From NCBI GenBank assembly GCA_029204225.1, contig CM055095.1, forward strand, positions 17,632,434 to 17,696,433: a stretch of DNA of 64,000 nt, given 5' to 3'. The stretch is from Diphasiastrum complanatum (lineage: Eukaryota; Streptophyta; Lycopodiopsida; Lycopodiales; Lycopodiaceae). Positions 38,125-51,176 of the stretch are shown here, piece after piece; position 1 is the stretch's first letter, and each line of letters starts with the position of its first letter. The notes under the pieces are model-generated. The model was not told the origin of the DNA and made no database searches. It saw nothing but the letters and a program-made list of their open reading frames with translations. The position numbers and the translations under genes were made by a program.

Positions 38125-39765
38125 GGTTCACAATTGCAAAACATCGACATCAATATTCTAAATTCAAGGTCCCACTTTGAGTTGCTTTTATGTTTTCTTG
38201 GTGGTAATTTCAGCAGCATAAAATTTCAAGTAATATGCATGGTCTACCTAAAAACTCAAGAAATCTGGTGAATTTGATATCTTAACACTACTCAGATCAT
38301 GTTACATTATTTCTTGAGGTGTCAATTCAGATGCTTTGCCTTTGCTTACTTTATAATTGTACTCCAAATTAACAGGAGCTCAGAAATCTCAAATCCTTAT
38401 TTGAGATAAAGTGATACATGCTCAAAATTTGCTTGATCAAGTGGTGCTCACAATATATTTTTTCATTACATTTTGGTAATCTAATGGCCAAACTCTTAAG
38501 ACTAATGGCAATCAATAGTTGCAATTTTGAAACCAAAGTGGAGCTTCAACAGTCGAGCCAAGCTTTGAAATACCAAAGAATGTTGAGATTATCATACATG
38601 AATCAATGCAATAGACATAGAACATGCCACACTTTGGGGTTGAGTAAAAAAATGCCACATTTTGGGGTTGAGTAGAAAAATTGATCATACCTCCCAATAA
38701 GTTGACTGTGAAAGATTATCCAACTTAGTCTAAATGTGTTATATGGAAAATTAGGCCAACATTGCAATTGTTAACTTGGGCCAACATTATGGGAGTTTGT
38801 CCACATGGTAAAGTAAAATGCCAAATTAGGCCAACTTATGAAGATAATATTGTGCAAACTTCAGCCTCAAGTCACCTCTTTGGAGTACTACACAAGTTAC
38901 TAAATTTTATTGGTTACATTTACCAATGTCTCATCTTGACCATTGGTGACAATGTGCGTTCAGGATTAGAGATGTAATTTGCACATTAGGTTAGGGTTTG
39001 AGAAGGAAACTCGCCCTCCATACTTCATGTAAATAGGGCTTAGCCCATTCATTTTTATTTTTGGAATAGAGAGTATTCTCTTCATTTGTTGTATTGTGGA
39101 GAGATAGTAGGAGACAAGAAGGCCATTGCTTCATGAACTAATATTGTGATATTTCTTATGTAATGTGTATGGGCACATGAATAATGGTCATTGGCATTTT
39201 GTTGATCATATGTAGAGCTCTTGTGAAATGCTTGAATAGAACCTTAAAGATCTTGGTGATGTGATAAAGCTATAATGTGATATTGTGGCTTATTGCATGT
39301 AGTTTGGACTTCCATTATTAATGAATCACTCTCATATGAAGAATAGTTTGTGAACTATCATGTACCAGATAGAAACCAATCTTCAATGATATATCATTAT
39401 TATACACATGTATAATTGGATATTGAAGTTAAACAAAAGAAAAGGGAGAACAAATTTTTGTATGTTTCATTTAGTCCATGGCAAGTTTATTTGTAGCATG
39501 TGTCCTTGCCAGGAAACTATTTATGCATTTTTATCCTTGCAATTAGAAGCAAACAAATTTAAGAGAGTAAGGGCCAATCTGTACTTGCCTTTAGTTTAGC
39601 TTAGATTTGTTTATTTTCTTTAGTGCTTTTAGATTTGACTTAACAAAAAGGTTGATTGCATTTATCCTAACTGAAAACATTTCATTGCAAAGGTGATGAT
39701 TCAAGATTGCATTCACACTTGCTTATATATTTTGTGTGCAAAAAACTAACATAAAGGGTAAATTT

Positions 39766-39768
<3 letters not shown>
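38125..39768. other. 3' flank and intergenic DNA, no gene recognised
   Basis: AT-rich. It holds a 28-bp tandem duplication (next entry) and several AAATTAGGCCAACATT words near 38,740-38,840. There is no open frame with coding character. Confidence 0.5.
38624..38679. repeat. 28-bp tandem duplication
   Basis: Two adjacent units beginning ATGCCACACTTTGGGG and ATGCCACATTTTGGGG, 26 of 28 positions identical. Confidence 0.9.

Positions 39769-39829
<61 letters not shown>
39769..39829. repeat. (GA)n microsatellite
   Basis: A perfect run of about 30 GA units. The 430 bp that follow, up to the gypsy element, show nothing. Confidence 0.97.
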
Positions 39830-39831
<2 letters not shown>

Positions 39832-40280
39832 CTGTGAAGTGACTTGGATTTTGGGTGAAAAGTATAGCCACTTATAGGGCAAAGTTATTACTTTAGGTTC
39901 AAAGTTAATCTAAAGGATGGTGCGAACTGGCTTAGAGTTTTAGACAATCCTTAAAAAAGAAGCACCTTTTAAGTAAAGCTTTTAAGCAATAATATATTTA
40001 ATAAAAATGCCACATACTTTTGAAAGCTTGCATTGGTTTCATAATTGGGTGTTTCATGTGTAACTTTCAAGATTGATTTTGAGCACAAATTGCAATTGAT
40101 AAGTTGTTGGATTATATACATATGGCTTAATCTTAATCTGTACTTTACAATTAGAATTAAGGCACTACGTGCTATTTGTAATCGCCTTCGGACAGTATTT
40201 GATTCAGTTAGAGATTTTGTTCGGGCGTGATTCAATGTACTTGTTGATCCGCCAATAGTCGGATTGCGGTCGATTATTCG

Positions 40281-40388
40281 AGGATGGCCAAATAATCGAA
40301 TATGGTTAGATAGTTCGAGATGGTCGAACTATCAAGGATGGTCGAATAATCAAGGATGTCCAAATAGTCGAAGGTGTCCAAAGAATCG
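40281..40388 (+). repeat. Six tandem 18-bp units in gypsy gag
   Basis: Six consecutive 18-mers around the consensus AGGATGGTCGAATAATCA. In the gag frame each encodes a hexapeptide of the form G-W/C-P/S-N-N/S-R/Q, so the protein would carry a short basic-aromatic repeat. Confidence 0.88.
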
Positions 40389-43260
40389 GGAAACATTGTC
40401 ATTAGGGCCAGCCAATCAACAAGTGGCCCATGTAAACTTGACAGCAGCAGAACAAGAAATGCAAATGCCACCTCAACCTGAGCAGCAGTAGTGGTACAGA
40501 CCAGATGAACCATTTATGGATTCTGCCATAAATGAATATGTTTCGGCCTATGCAGCTCAAACTCAACGTCAAGGTGGAAGAAATTACGGGTGCGACGAGG
40601 GACACATAATTGCAGAATGTCCCTACAAAGGACAATATACAACCTCCTGCCGGGATTGCGGTTATGGACACTGTTTCAAGAATTGTGCATTTAAACCTGG
40701 AACCAGTGCACCTCTTAACCTCATTGCCATACAACAATCAGCAATTCCAGTGGGGATGCCATCAAAAGGTCTACACGACCATGCTCCTGTGTTAGCTGTT
40801 ATGCGAGCACAGAAGAGGAAGGAAGTGGCTCCCTCACCACCACCATCGGTCACTGACGACCAACCCTCAACTTCAGTGCCATATCCAAATGTGAGGGAAG
40901 AGAGAAGACAATACCAGAAAATAAGACACTTGGTACAAAAAGCACAAGATGATGAAACAAGTAACATCCTCCACATTGGAGCAGCATGGGAAAGTGAGGA
41001 ACACAACATCACTTTGCCAATCAAACACAAGAGATACGAGGACGAGGCGGCAGTGGTAGATGGAGGATCGGGTGTCAATCTGATCTCCACTAGTTTGTAC
41101 GAAAAATGGGGATTACAAGGATTGAAGCCAACCAGATTCGCCATCAAGCTAGCAGATCAATCCTGTGTGAAACCAAAAGGTGTAGTTGTTGATATTTTCG
41201 TAAAGATAGCAGGCATGCAGTATGTGATTACTTTTGTGGTCATGGATATACCTGAATCTCCATCTGCATACCGTATTTTACTGGGAAGACCATGGTTGAG
41301 GGCTGTGCAAGTAGTACACAATTGGGGTACAGGGAAACTCACATTCGAGGACGGAGAACAAGTTGTAAAGGTAGATCCAACCACATGGGCAGTGAAACCT
41401 ATTGCACCCAAAGCTGATGACGGATCATCCACGACAGATCATACGATTGACCGCCCAAGGCCAGCCAAGGGAGATCACTATCATTCAGAGACGGATGTTA
41501 TGAAATGGACGGATGCATTAGCAACTATTGACTGCCAGGCATGTCAATATGAATCAGATCCAGAACCGAGTACATCTTCACCCAAATGTTACACTATGGA
41601 CACACCAATCACATTTGGGGTGAATATGATAAACGTAGCATGGCTGTCAGCGAAGCCGATTGAGAACCCAGTGGATGATGATCTAGTCCCTTGGCAAAAT
41701 GCTCCAACTTATAATAAGGAGATTGAGCTGACTGATGAACAAGTCCTACACCACATGGACCCAGATCGTTACGGAACCAAGAAGGTACCAGCGCAACCAC
41801 CACAAAGGTCTACTATGGCGAAAGTCTCAAGGATCGAACCACCCAAGGCACCTGCGAATAAGAAGAATCAGTTGAAGCAACGCTACAACCAGGTGATCCG
41901 ATGGAGTGACCTACCCGAAGAGGCAATAGCTACAGTAGATGTTGATATTTGCAACCATGAGGCGAATGTCACAATAGTCCCAAAGAAAGACAACAAGGAT
42001 GAACCCACCAAAATGACAAAAAAGGGCAAAAAGAAGGTGTTGGATTCCTTGAAGTCAATCAAGTTGGACTCAGATACAGCGTCATCTTCTACACAGGTGA
42101 CGGAAAATAAAAAAATGATCAGTCGGGCCAAGATCAATATGCTGAAAGAGGAATCTCGACGAGCTCCAGTTCGTGAGATGCCTGATACTTTCAAGAATTA
42201 TACATTGGACGACGTGGTAATCATGATGTCGCAAGCCCAACGAGAACCTGATCAAAGTCAGGCACCAGCGGAACAAGTCTTCGAGGGACCTGCGTGAACA
42301 CAGCCGATGAATCTTGCGGAACCAGAAGAAGAAGAAAGGATAGTGCATGTGGGAGAACAGTTAACGCCCACGCAGTTCAAGAGACTACGATCCTTGTTGG
42401 TGGAATATAAAGACTGTTTTGCCTGGAGCTATAGTGATCTACAGGGCATTCCGCCAACAGTAGTCCAACACACCATACCTTTGGTGGACAGAGCAGTCCC
42501 CAAGATAAGCCGCTACTACTGCTGCAACCTGAATTATACAGAACTGATCAAGCAAGAGTTGCAGAAACTTATGGATGCAGATTTCATTTACGAAATCGAG
42601 CACACAGAATGGGTATCGTCGATAGTTATAGTACCCAAGAAGAATGACAAAATGCGTATCTGTGTGAATCTGAAGGCGCTTAATGCAGTCACCAAAAAGG
42701 ACCATTTTCCTTTACCATTTACGGAAGGTGTCCTCGATAGAGTAGCTAGCGATGAAGCCTACAGTTTTCTGGACGGCTTCAGCGGCTACAACCAGGTGAA
42801 ATAGCCCCCCAGGACCAGCACAAGACAACATTCGCCACGGAATGGGGAACTTATGCCTATAAAGTGATGCCATTCGGACTTTGCAATGCCCCAAGCACTT
42901 TCCAAGGAGTCATGCAGGCAGCATTTAAAGATTATTTGCAAAAATTTTTGGAAATTTTCTTGGACGATCTGTGTCAGAACACTTATCCAATTTGGAGAAG
43001 GTGCTACAAAAATGCCGCAAATACCAGATCTCCTTGAATCCGGAAAAATGTCAATTCTAGGTGATGCAAGGCTTGATACTCGGCCATATAGTGTCAAGAC
43101 ACGGGATCGCCACAGATCTATCAAAGATCAGGATCATTGTTGATCTACCATCACCGGGGACGATTCGCAAGGTCTACATCTTCATGGGTCATGCTAGCTA
43201 TTATAAGATCTTCATTCTTGATTTTGCGGAGAAATCCCCATCCAGACTAACAATGGTTAA

Positions 43261-46019
43261 TTGATAGAAGCTATCACGGAACCCGTCATTAAGACAGCTG
43301 CGCATCTGTTGAATAACTTTCTGGTTATTTCAACATTTCGCAAGGACAGAATCCAGTCTACGCTGTTGAGTCAGATAGTGGAATCCTTTCTGGAATTCCC
43401 TAACCCCTCCATTGTGCCATACGACTGGCATAGCTTCCTTATTCGAGAACTAACAAACTCCATCAAACCCAACAACCGTGAGCGAATCGCTGCAGGCCCC
43501 TTGTTGTGTGACTTTGCCTGCGAACTTCTCGAGGCGAAAGTGCGTGGTTTTCAATGCTCATCCCTCATGTCTACCCTTGTGCCACATACTAACCTTCACT
43601 CACCATCTCAAGCATCTACCTCATCCCAACCCGTAGTCATTAACACAACGGCCAACAAACGAATGCGTGGCGCTGCCTCTACATCCACATCTCCACCTGT
43701 TATTCGACGACGTGTCTCCACTGCTGCACTAACTACTCCATCAACCACCACCACTTCTTCTTCCGTGCAATCCCCCACTCCAATTTCTGTTGTCGCTACC
43801 TCTCTTCCTATTCCATCCACATCTGTTTCTGTCTCCATCCCCGTTTCTTCTGTTGATACCACTCCTACTTCTCTTCCAGTGTCCGCTGCTCCATCCATCA
43901 CCATCGCATCCTCCATTACTCCTGCCACCACCGTTGCTCCTCTCACATTCAACCCTTCTGATTCGCAACTGTCCCCCGACACTCTGGCATGGATGCAAGT
44001 TATCAATTTTTCAACCCCACGCCAGAAACTTTCTGTTCCATCTTCACCTTCTTCCATACTCCACACCACCCTTCAGTTCCCCATTGTCCTCCCATCCTCT
44101 CGTTCGGACAAACCGTCCTCGCCCCTGTTTCCACAATTGTTTCTCACACCCCACCCGCTTTGCCAAAGGTTGTCGAGGGTAGCCAACCGCTGCCAAATGA
44201 CGCATTTGTACAAACATTTTTTGTAGCATCACCAGATCGAGCTGACCTTACCGCCCCAGATGACATCAGGACAAATGAAAACCTGATCGAAGACAATGAC
44301 GACGGAATTCCACAAGTCATCGGGGCCGATACAACACAAGCCCCTGCTAGTGCCAGTGTATCAGCTGCTCCCACGGATCTAACGACGACGTACCAAACCC
44401 TAGGAAAATACATCCTAGATGCGGTAGCAGCCAAAGCTATTCTGGAAAGCAGGATGCTACAGTTGGCAACAAGTAATACACATTTGCAAGCAGACCTCAC
44501 CAAGCTGCAGCAAGAGCTGATTCTGGCTCAGCAACACGAACAAGCAGGGCACCAGGAGATTGCCAAGCTGCAACAGAAGGAGGAGGGCCTAAACAAATAT
44601 ATTCAAAGCCTCTCCAAAGCGCTGACTGAGGCCTCCACAAAGATGCGAGAGCTTCAAGCTGAAGCATCCCAACGGCTTGCCCCTATCCAGACGCAACTTA
44701 CACTTTTGGAAGCAGAGAACACGCGCCTGGGGCGGAGGTTAAAGCCTTACAAGACGAGAAGCTCGTCTGGTTAGCTCAATCTGCACCGGACACAAGGCCG
44801 CTTTCCCAATCAGAGATGAATCTTCTACGGCGTCAGGTGTAGATTTATAGCCAAACCCTCAACAGCTATCAGGCGGAATTCAATAAGTATCGGGCAAGCA
44901 CAACGCAAGAGCTCGCCCAGGCCAAGCAAGCCTTCAAGGCATGCCAGAAATACATGGAAACGAAGGCCCAGCCCACCCCCATGGTAATTCCACCGCCACC
45001 TAATTTTGACGCTGCACAGACTAGTACCAGCCAAGATCAGAGCTAGCAGGCAGCAGAGGGATTTCAACCAGATCAAGGGTCTGAAGGCCAAGACCAAGGG
45101 CAGACAGATGCGGTCGCTGAGACGCGCGACCAGAGCCAAGGCGTAACCACCAACCAGGGCCAAGCAACATCATCCAGAGGGTCACGAACGATATCTGTCA
45201 GCCGGGCCTTCCGAAGACCGAAATCCGTGGAGGAGAACATCAATGAATTTTTATCCAAATATCTCCACGAGTCATCAAGAGGCGGTTGGTAGATATTATT
45301 CTCAGCTCAGACCATCAAGGGAAAAGAACTGCAAGCCTTACCCGCCCTCCAACCACAACCGGAGTGGCGACAACAGTTATTTGAGAGAGACCCTGCGGCC
45401 ATCAGGGCTTACGTGACGAGTTCGCAACAGCTACAAGTGAACGCGCATTTCCTGCCATGTCCAAGAAGATCCAAATGGGCGGAATGCGGCACTCCTCTGG
45501 ACCAGATCACACTCAACAATCTCAATTGGCCAATCATCAAATCCGAATATGGGTGGAGAAGGGATGCAGACGCCAGAAGGGCTCTCTCCACATTCGCCAG
45601 TCACTACATCAATTGCCCCGATCTCACAGTCCGCGCGGCAGCCACTTACGTCCGGGACTTGGAATATTTAATGGGCATTGAAACAAAATGGGATGATTCC
45701 CTCCCCTCCATATTTTTTGATCCAAACAAGGCGCTCGCTTCCGACAAAGTCGAAGACCAGTTGCCAGTCGCTCGCTTAGATTACCGAGCTGCATTCCTTG
45801 GAGATCCCTGGACGAAACGATTCCAAGCATGGGTGGATTAGGAATGGCTGACAGGAGTTCACAAGTCCTTCCATACGCCAAAGGACTCAAAGAAACTGGA
45901 CCGTCTCAACTTCATGGAAGACGTTACGGGATATCTCATCCACCAGAGGCGGTCCAAGAGAACGCCCTACTAAACCGGCAAAGTGCCGAGGGACCGACAC
46001 TACGTCAGGCCGTGGGTCC
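43261..46019 (+). other. Uncharacterised accessory coding region of the gypsy element
   Basis: This stretch lies between the reverse transcriptase remnant and the LTR. It has three zones. Zone 1 (43,261-43,570) has globular-looking sequence (EAITEPVIKTAAHLLNNFLV). Zone 2 (43,600-44,350) is a Ser/Thr/Pro-rich low-complexity stretch, followed by a strong coiled coil (44,380-44,740; LQADLTKLQQELILAQQHEQ). Zone 3 (45,190-46,010) has another globular-looking part (RAFRRPKSVEENINEFLSKY; VRAAATYVRDLEYLMGIETK). A second copy of part of zone 3 is at 56,085-56,400. It matches no retroviral domain that I recognise. It is broken in several places. An envelope function is not supported: no signal peptide or membrane span was seen. 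Confidence 0.65.
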
Positions 46020-46790
46020 TGTTGGAGGTATTCCCAACAAAGTGTAAATAAATAAAATCCTCCAATAAAATGTGTTGCGAGGGCATGGCATCTTGCGTGT
46101 ATAAGCCCATGGCCCAATGAGCACACAATTGAAGTTTTAAATAAAATAAACTTGACTTGGGCCTTGTAATTAAAATAAAACTAGAGGCCCAATGTCATTT
46201 TTAAACTTAGAGATCACTTTTTAGAGTTGGGTTCAAATTGGGACTCACATGAATCTTGTGATTTCTAATGTACTTTTTGTGGACCCTTGGATCAAGTTGG
46301 GTCCAAGATGAATGGTTAGGATCATTGTGAATATTAGCCAATAAGATTGAGGGGCAAGGGCCTTCCCCATTTTATAAAAAGGCACCATTTGTACACTATT
46401 TGGATGCTTAATAAAAAGGAGAAAACTCTACAATTTTTGGAAGAGAAGCATCCTCATTTGCTATTCACTACTTGCTATTGCTCTTGATTGTGTTTTCTCT
46501 TGCTTTCTATTTCCATGTTTATTGTTTGCCAATAGTGAATGTTTTTCCATTAGCAAGCATAAGGAGCATTTGAGCTAACCTCCACCCTCACTCTCTTTCT
46601 CTCTCTTTCTCTTCTCTTCTCAATCTCTTCTTCTCCATTCCTTCCCTTCAACCAAACTATGATGAATGTTAGTGTAGAGGAGTAGAGTTAAAGAGGAGTA
46701 GTATAGTGGTGAGTAGAGTTAAGGGAAAAAGTAGGAAATTAACTAGAAGTAGCATCTATGCATAATTAGGCACCTATCCAGTGATCTAAC
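46020..46790 (+). repeat. Probable gypsy LTR with CCAAT and TATA boxes
   Basis: It begins TGTTGGAGGTATTCCCAACA. CCAAT (about 46,338) and TTTATAAAAA (46,371-46,380) form a credible promoter, followed by a pyrimidine-rich leader (46,580-46,640). The right end was not fixed: it may be near 46,790, before GATAGGCGG. Confidence 0.6.
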
Positions 46791-46852
46791 CTTTGTTGAT
46801 AGGCGGAAGGGCTATACGACGAGAGATCTTCGACCCCACAAATATACATGCC

Positions 46853-46990
46853 TGTGCGAGTAGTAAGTTTCCTTGCACGAGTCATTTTTTTTGTGAGTCA
46901 TGTGCGAGTAGTACGTTTCCTTGCATGAGTCATTTTTTGTGCGAGTCATCTTCCTATGCGAGTAATTTTTTGTGCGAGTCCCTAGCAATT
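46853..46990. repeat. Degenerate minisatellite, GTGCGAGTAGTAAGTTTCC
   Basis: GTGCGAGTAGTA(A/C)GTTTCCTTGCA and TGCGAGTCATTTTTTGTG words repeat two to four times between the LTR and the next gag. No protein is supported. The rest of 46,990-47,337 shows nothing. Confidence 0.7.
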
Positions 46991-47337
46991 TTCTATCAGT
47001 TTCTTGCTCTGTGGTCCATTTGAGTTGACTAGGTCAAAAATAACTCGCACAATTGTACGAGTCATTCCATGATTTTTGCAAAGACTCTTGTCAATTACAA
47101 GAGGAGGTGAGAAAGTTGAAAAAAGAAAAAATCATAAAGAAAAGAAAAAAAGAAAACATCAACCATCGGCAAAATAATACTGCCACGTCTAATTGGAATA
47201 AGCCATAGGCATATCTAGTAGGGTACCGGCCTTAGACATGACCTAGATGGAAGCTATAGACTAGGGAGAGACATTTGCCCTCATCCATCCACCCAAACCA
47301 TTTGTCTGGTCTTGTGATAATCCGTTCAAATCAACAT

Positions 47338-50300
47338 GGCCAAACCATCCAATCCACCACCCAAGTTGGAGAAAAGACTTTCAAGAATTGACGCACCTAA
47401 GTACGATGATGGAGAATCAGATCCAACATGATTTCTCCAAGATTTCAACAATGCTTGTAAATTCTATGGGGATGAATCTGACACCGAAAAGGTACGTTTG
47501 TTCCCCATGGTTCTACAAGGCAACGTGAAAGAGTGGTTTTTGAACCTTGAAGCCTCGGACAACACGTCTTGGGAGACCATCGCTGCCCTCATCAAAAGGT
47601 TCAAGCCCTCTAAATTGACGCAAAGTCCTTTCATCCAATTGACGCATATCAAGATGTGCAATAAAGATCCGTACGCACCTACATCAAGCGCTTCAAGCGT
47701 CTTAAAGTAGAGTGTGTAGATGATAACATAACTGAAAAAATGGCTCTTAAGCTTTTTTTAGTTGGTTTACCCAAGGCCATTAGAAGAGAATTGAAACTCA
47801 TAGATCGTACGACCGATTGAAAGATGCCATAGATGATGCCATCCGTGAAGAAGATGAAGGGTCTGACGAGGATTTTGACTATCGCGACAAGAAGGGAAAG
47901 GGGCTAGTTAAGCATGAGACTTCCCGCATGGAAGGATTGTCCTCATCTAGCGAGGTTGATATCATTCAACACCTTGAGGGTTGGCAAAAAGCACAACAAG
48001 CTCAGGTGGAGAAGCTCACCTCAGAATTCCAAAAGGTATTGAAGGATGTTGCTGAAAAAACCTTTCCAGTTCGTGAGAATGTGTGGTGTCAAATTTGTTC
48101 TCAAAACCACACTGCCAATGAGTGCCCTCACGTAAGGACATATTTTCCACAAGCCACACGACCTATGTATCACCCTTATAGGCCACCTGAACCTCACTAT
48201 TACACACCAAATTACAATCCAAATCCACCCGCGCGAGGCCATGACAATACTGACAAAATTTTCAGAATTCTCACACGTGTGGGAATGATCCACAAGTATG
48301 ATTGACCTTATTAAGCTTTATGATTAGCACAATAATCTGATTCTAGATTGAATAGCAAGATCTAGTACAGAATTTATGGCTTAACCACAGTCTAGCATGC
48401 TAAGAATCAGAGAATGATAGCATTGAGTCACAAACGAGCAAAAGTACAAGAAATTAGTGTATGAGCATTAGTCTCAACACGAGTTAGAGAGAGAAAGAGA
48501 GATATATATTCAAGCAAATATGGTATAGATCCAAAATGGTATGGAATAGCTACAAAGCTTTGGTTCTTCATCATAGATTATGTGAATAGCTACACATATT
48601 TATGGAGTTTGAGGTAGCTCGAGGTAGAACCACATCCGTCCACCTTTCAATCACATCTAAAGTGAAAACTAGAGTCTAAGTGACATTTGTCACATCTCAT
48701 GCATGTATCTCTACCTACTTTTACCAAGTGTCCTACTTCTAACTAGAATTGTACAAATCATCATGCATGTGTCCATTCCACTTTGTGCATGCCTTGCATG
48801 TCACTATGGATCACTTACAATAAATGCATGTGATATGCCACGAGTTTCTACAGGCATATTAATGCTATTTCTAAGTCTACAATCTATATGCAAGTTGTAT
48901 TCAACCAACTAAATATGATAAATCTGTATAGCTCGAGTTCTATCTAGGCCAAATTTGGCATTTACATTTATGAAACAACATACTTGCATAGTAAAAAGTT
49001 TGTAGCAAGCCTAAAGTCAAGATAGATTATTTTTCAATTTCAACAAATACCAACCCAAGCCCAGTTCCTTATCAACCCAGACAACCATTTGTAGTCAATC
49101 AGCCTGCGCCACATGTACAATCTCACATGGTTGATACTACCTATTTCGATCCTGCTACCTATTATGTAGAGGATCCCAATGCCACTGTTTATCAAGCAGA
49201 AGCGAGTTACTCTTATCAGATGGCACAACCTGGATACAACCCCAATCAACCTCAATATCATCCACAACCAATAGCATATGTTGCACAATCGATGCCAATT
49301 TTACGTGGTTGCTTTGTGTGTGCGGGAGACGACATCCTAGCATTTGTTGCCTTGACAAGTTACAATATCCGTCTCTTTGTGAAAATTGTGAATAGAGCAC
49401 CATATCAAAGACTGTCCAAAATGACCCAGCCCCGCAGCTCTTGTTAACTCTATCCAAGTAGAGACAATCCCAGCCAGGGTCATGACTCGAGCCCAACACC
49501 GGTAGACTAGCGAAGCTGCAACGAGATGCATCAATAAGCCCTCACCCGCTCCGTCCAGTGACAGAACCATACCAATTGTCTATCCTAACCCCAATGAGGA
49601 GATCCGTCTGAGAGAAAAATATCAAAAGCTCATCCACGAAGCCGATAATAAGGATGAGACTGTAATCGCTCCTAAAGATCACATCCAAGATATCCCAACC
49701 GTAGAAGGAGCTGAGATATGGGGAAATTTGCTTCAAGCAAACGTTACCCTCCCAATTGAAGTACTCTGAAAGTACACCGGAAAATGGCAAAAAGAGTTGT
49801 GCTCCATTGGAGATACCATCATGCCTCAAGACTTCCCTGAGGTGCCCCTGTATCTCACTAACCTTGTGAGCGACAAGGGAAATATACACATTCCTGCAAC
49901 TTACGGACGTTCCCGCGTTGTCTTGGTAGTATTAGATGGCAGATCGGGAGTCAACATCATATCAACATCCCTGATGAAGGAGTGGGGTCTTCAAGCTTCC
50001 CACAAATGGTCGAACTGTCAACTTCGAATGGCAGATCAAAGTGTGGTAAAACCATTGGGCCCGATACCAGACGTAAGACTGAAACTAGGAGATTTGAGCT
50101 TCACGCTGGATTTGGTAGTGCTAGATATCCCTAGCAACGCAAATTCCTTTGAATTGCTCCTAGGTAGGCCATGGCTCTCTAATGCGCGAGTAGTGCACGA
50201 TTGGAATAGAGAGCGCATTACATTTGGCAATCGAGAAACATCAGTCACCATCGACTCTACTGGTAAGATCAAACCCGCACAAATCACCGAATATGGATCC

Positions 50301-51170
50301 TCTACCACAGAGTCTATTCTTGAAAATTACCGTGACATCGAAGATAAGAGCCACTATACCAAGGCTACAAATATCATCAATTGGAGCCACAACTTGGCAA
50401 CAATCGATTGTGTCAATGCGGAACATTGCGAGCTCAATACACATCACACTGATAACTATGAATCCGCAATGGAACCAACTGACTTGGATACTCCCATTTT
50501 CAACGTCAATTATGTTATTATTAAGCCCCACAACGAGGACTTGCTTCACGTCGCTTGGCTACCTCATGACGAATCAATAACCTTTTATATCGACAACGCG
50601 AGTGTTTTATGCTCTCAAGAGTTTGATACTCACTCCGACATGGCTAATATTACAGATGTAGCTATTCTGCGCTTCATGGACGCAATTCCCCCACGGCTAC
50701 TCCCTGAGAAGGTTTGAGAGATAGAGCCTAAGACTAGCATTACTACAGCCAAACCGGACCAAAGTAAAATGTATCGTGTCAAACGATCGGTATACGAATG
50801 GGAGATACATGATAATGAATCTATCTATGCAATAGATGACACAATCTTAACCAAAGTCCCTCAACTTCCAAGCCACACAGAAACACCGTTCACAAGGTGC
50901 ATGCGAAACCAACTAGGAAGGAAGCTATCCACGAGAAAACAAAAAAGATTATAGAGGTGGAGCCTCCTCACGATTTCACAATAGCTCGAGAAACCCCGGG
51001 CGAAGCACAATCCTCTAGGTCCACAAGCCACACAGCTAGGACCCCAAAAGATCCACCTAAGGTCAGGACTAAGAAGCCCTACACCCATGACAAAATTGAT
51101 GTGCCCAACCATTTCAAGGAATTCACCATTGAATATGTGACTATCTGAAAGAAATTTGATGTCCAGAACG
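47338..51170 (+). mobile_element. Ty3/gypsy fragment: gag, knuckle, retropepsin
   Basis: Gag runs from about 47,338 (KVRLFPMVLQGNVKEWFLNL, SPFIQLTHIKM) to 48,240. It is split by an insertion of about 790 bp and resumes at about 49,045 with TYYVEDPNATVYQAE and a CFVCAG knuckle. Retropepsin follows at 49,900-50,220 (DGRSGVNIISTSLMKEWGLQ; LLGRPWLSNARVVHDW), then the protease-RT linker to about 51,170, where copia sequence begins. RT onward is absent. It is broken, with several interruptions. Confidence 0.87.
48250..49040. other. Insertion of about 790 bp in gypsy gag, unclassified
   Basis: Comparison with the related gag at 55,200-55,350 shows that this block interrupts gag. It is AT-rich and encodes nothing, and contains TCACACGTGTGGGA near its left end. 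No inverted ends or target duplication were identified, so the class is open: MITE, solo LTR or other. Confidence 0.5.
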
Positions 51171-51176
51171 TCAAAC

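Larger units (their letters stand above)
40264..46019 (+). mobile_element. Ty3/gypsy element with long accessory region, 5' end unresolved
   Basis: The element has a gag C-terminal part (40,264-40,990) with paired cysteine-rich knuckles (CDEGHIIAEC, CRDCGYGHCFKNC). Retropepsin (VVDGGSGVNLISTSLYEKWG, LLGRPWL) follows at about 41,050-41,330, then a long charged linker. The start of reverse transcriptase lies at 42,370-42,800 (VPKKNDKMRICVNLKALN) and continues to about 43,260. RNase H and integrase are not seen. An accessory coding region follows to the LTR at 46,020. The long open frame at 40,516-42,297 suggests moderate age. It is broken, with several interruptions in RT and beyond and a probable large internal loss. 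Confidence 0.88.

Noticed and set aside
43608-44069. Antisense frame of 153 codons opposite the accessory region
   Set aside because: It is a shadow of the Ser/Thr/Pro-rich low-complexity sequence on the plus strand.
43261-46019. Accessory region as an envelope gene
   Set aside because: No signal peptide, fusion peptide or membrane span is visible. It looks coiled-coil and soluble.
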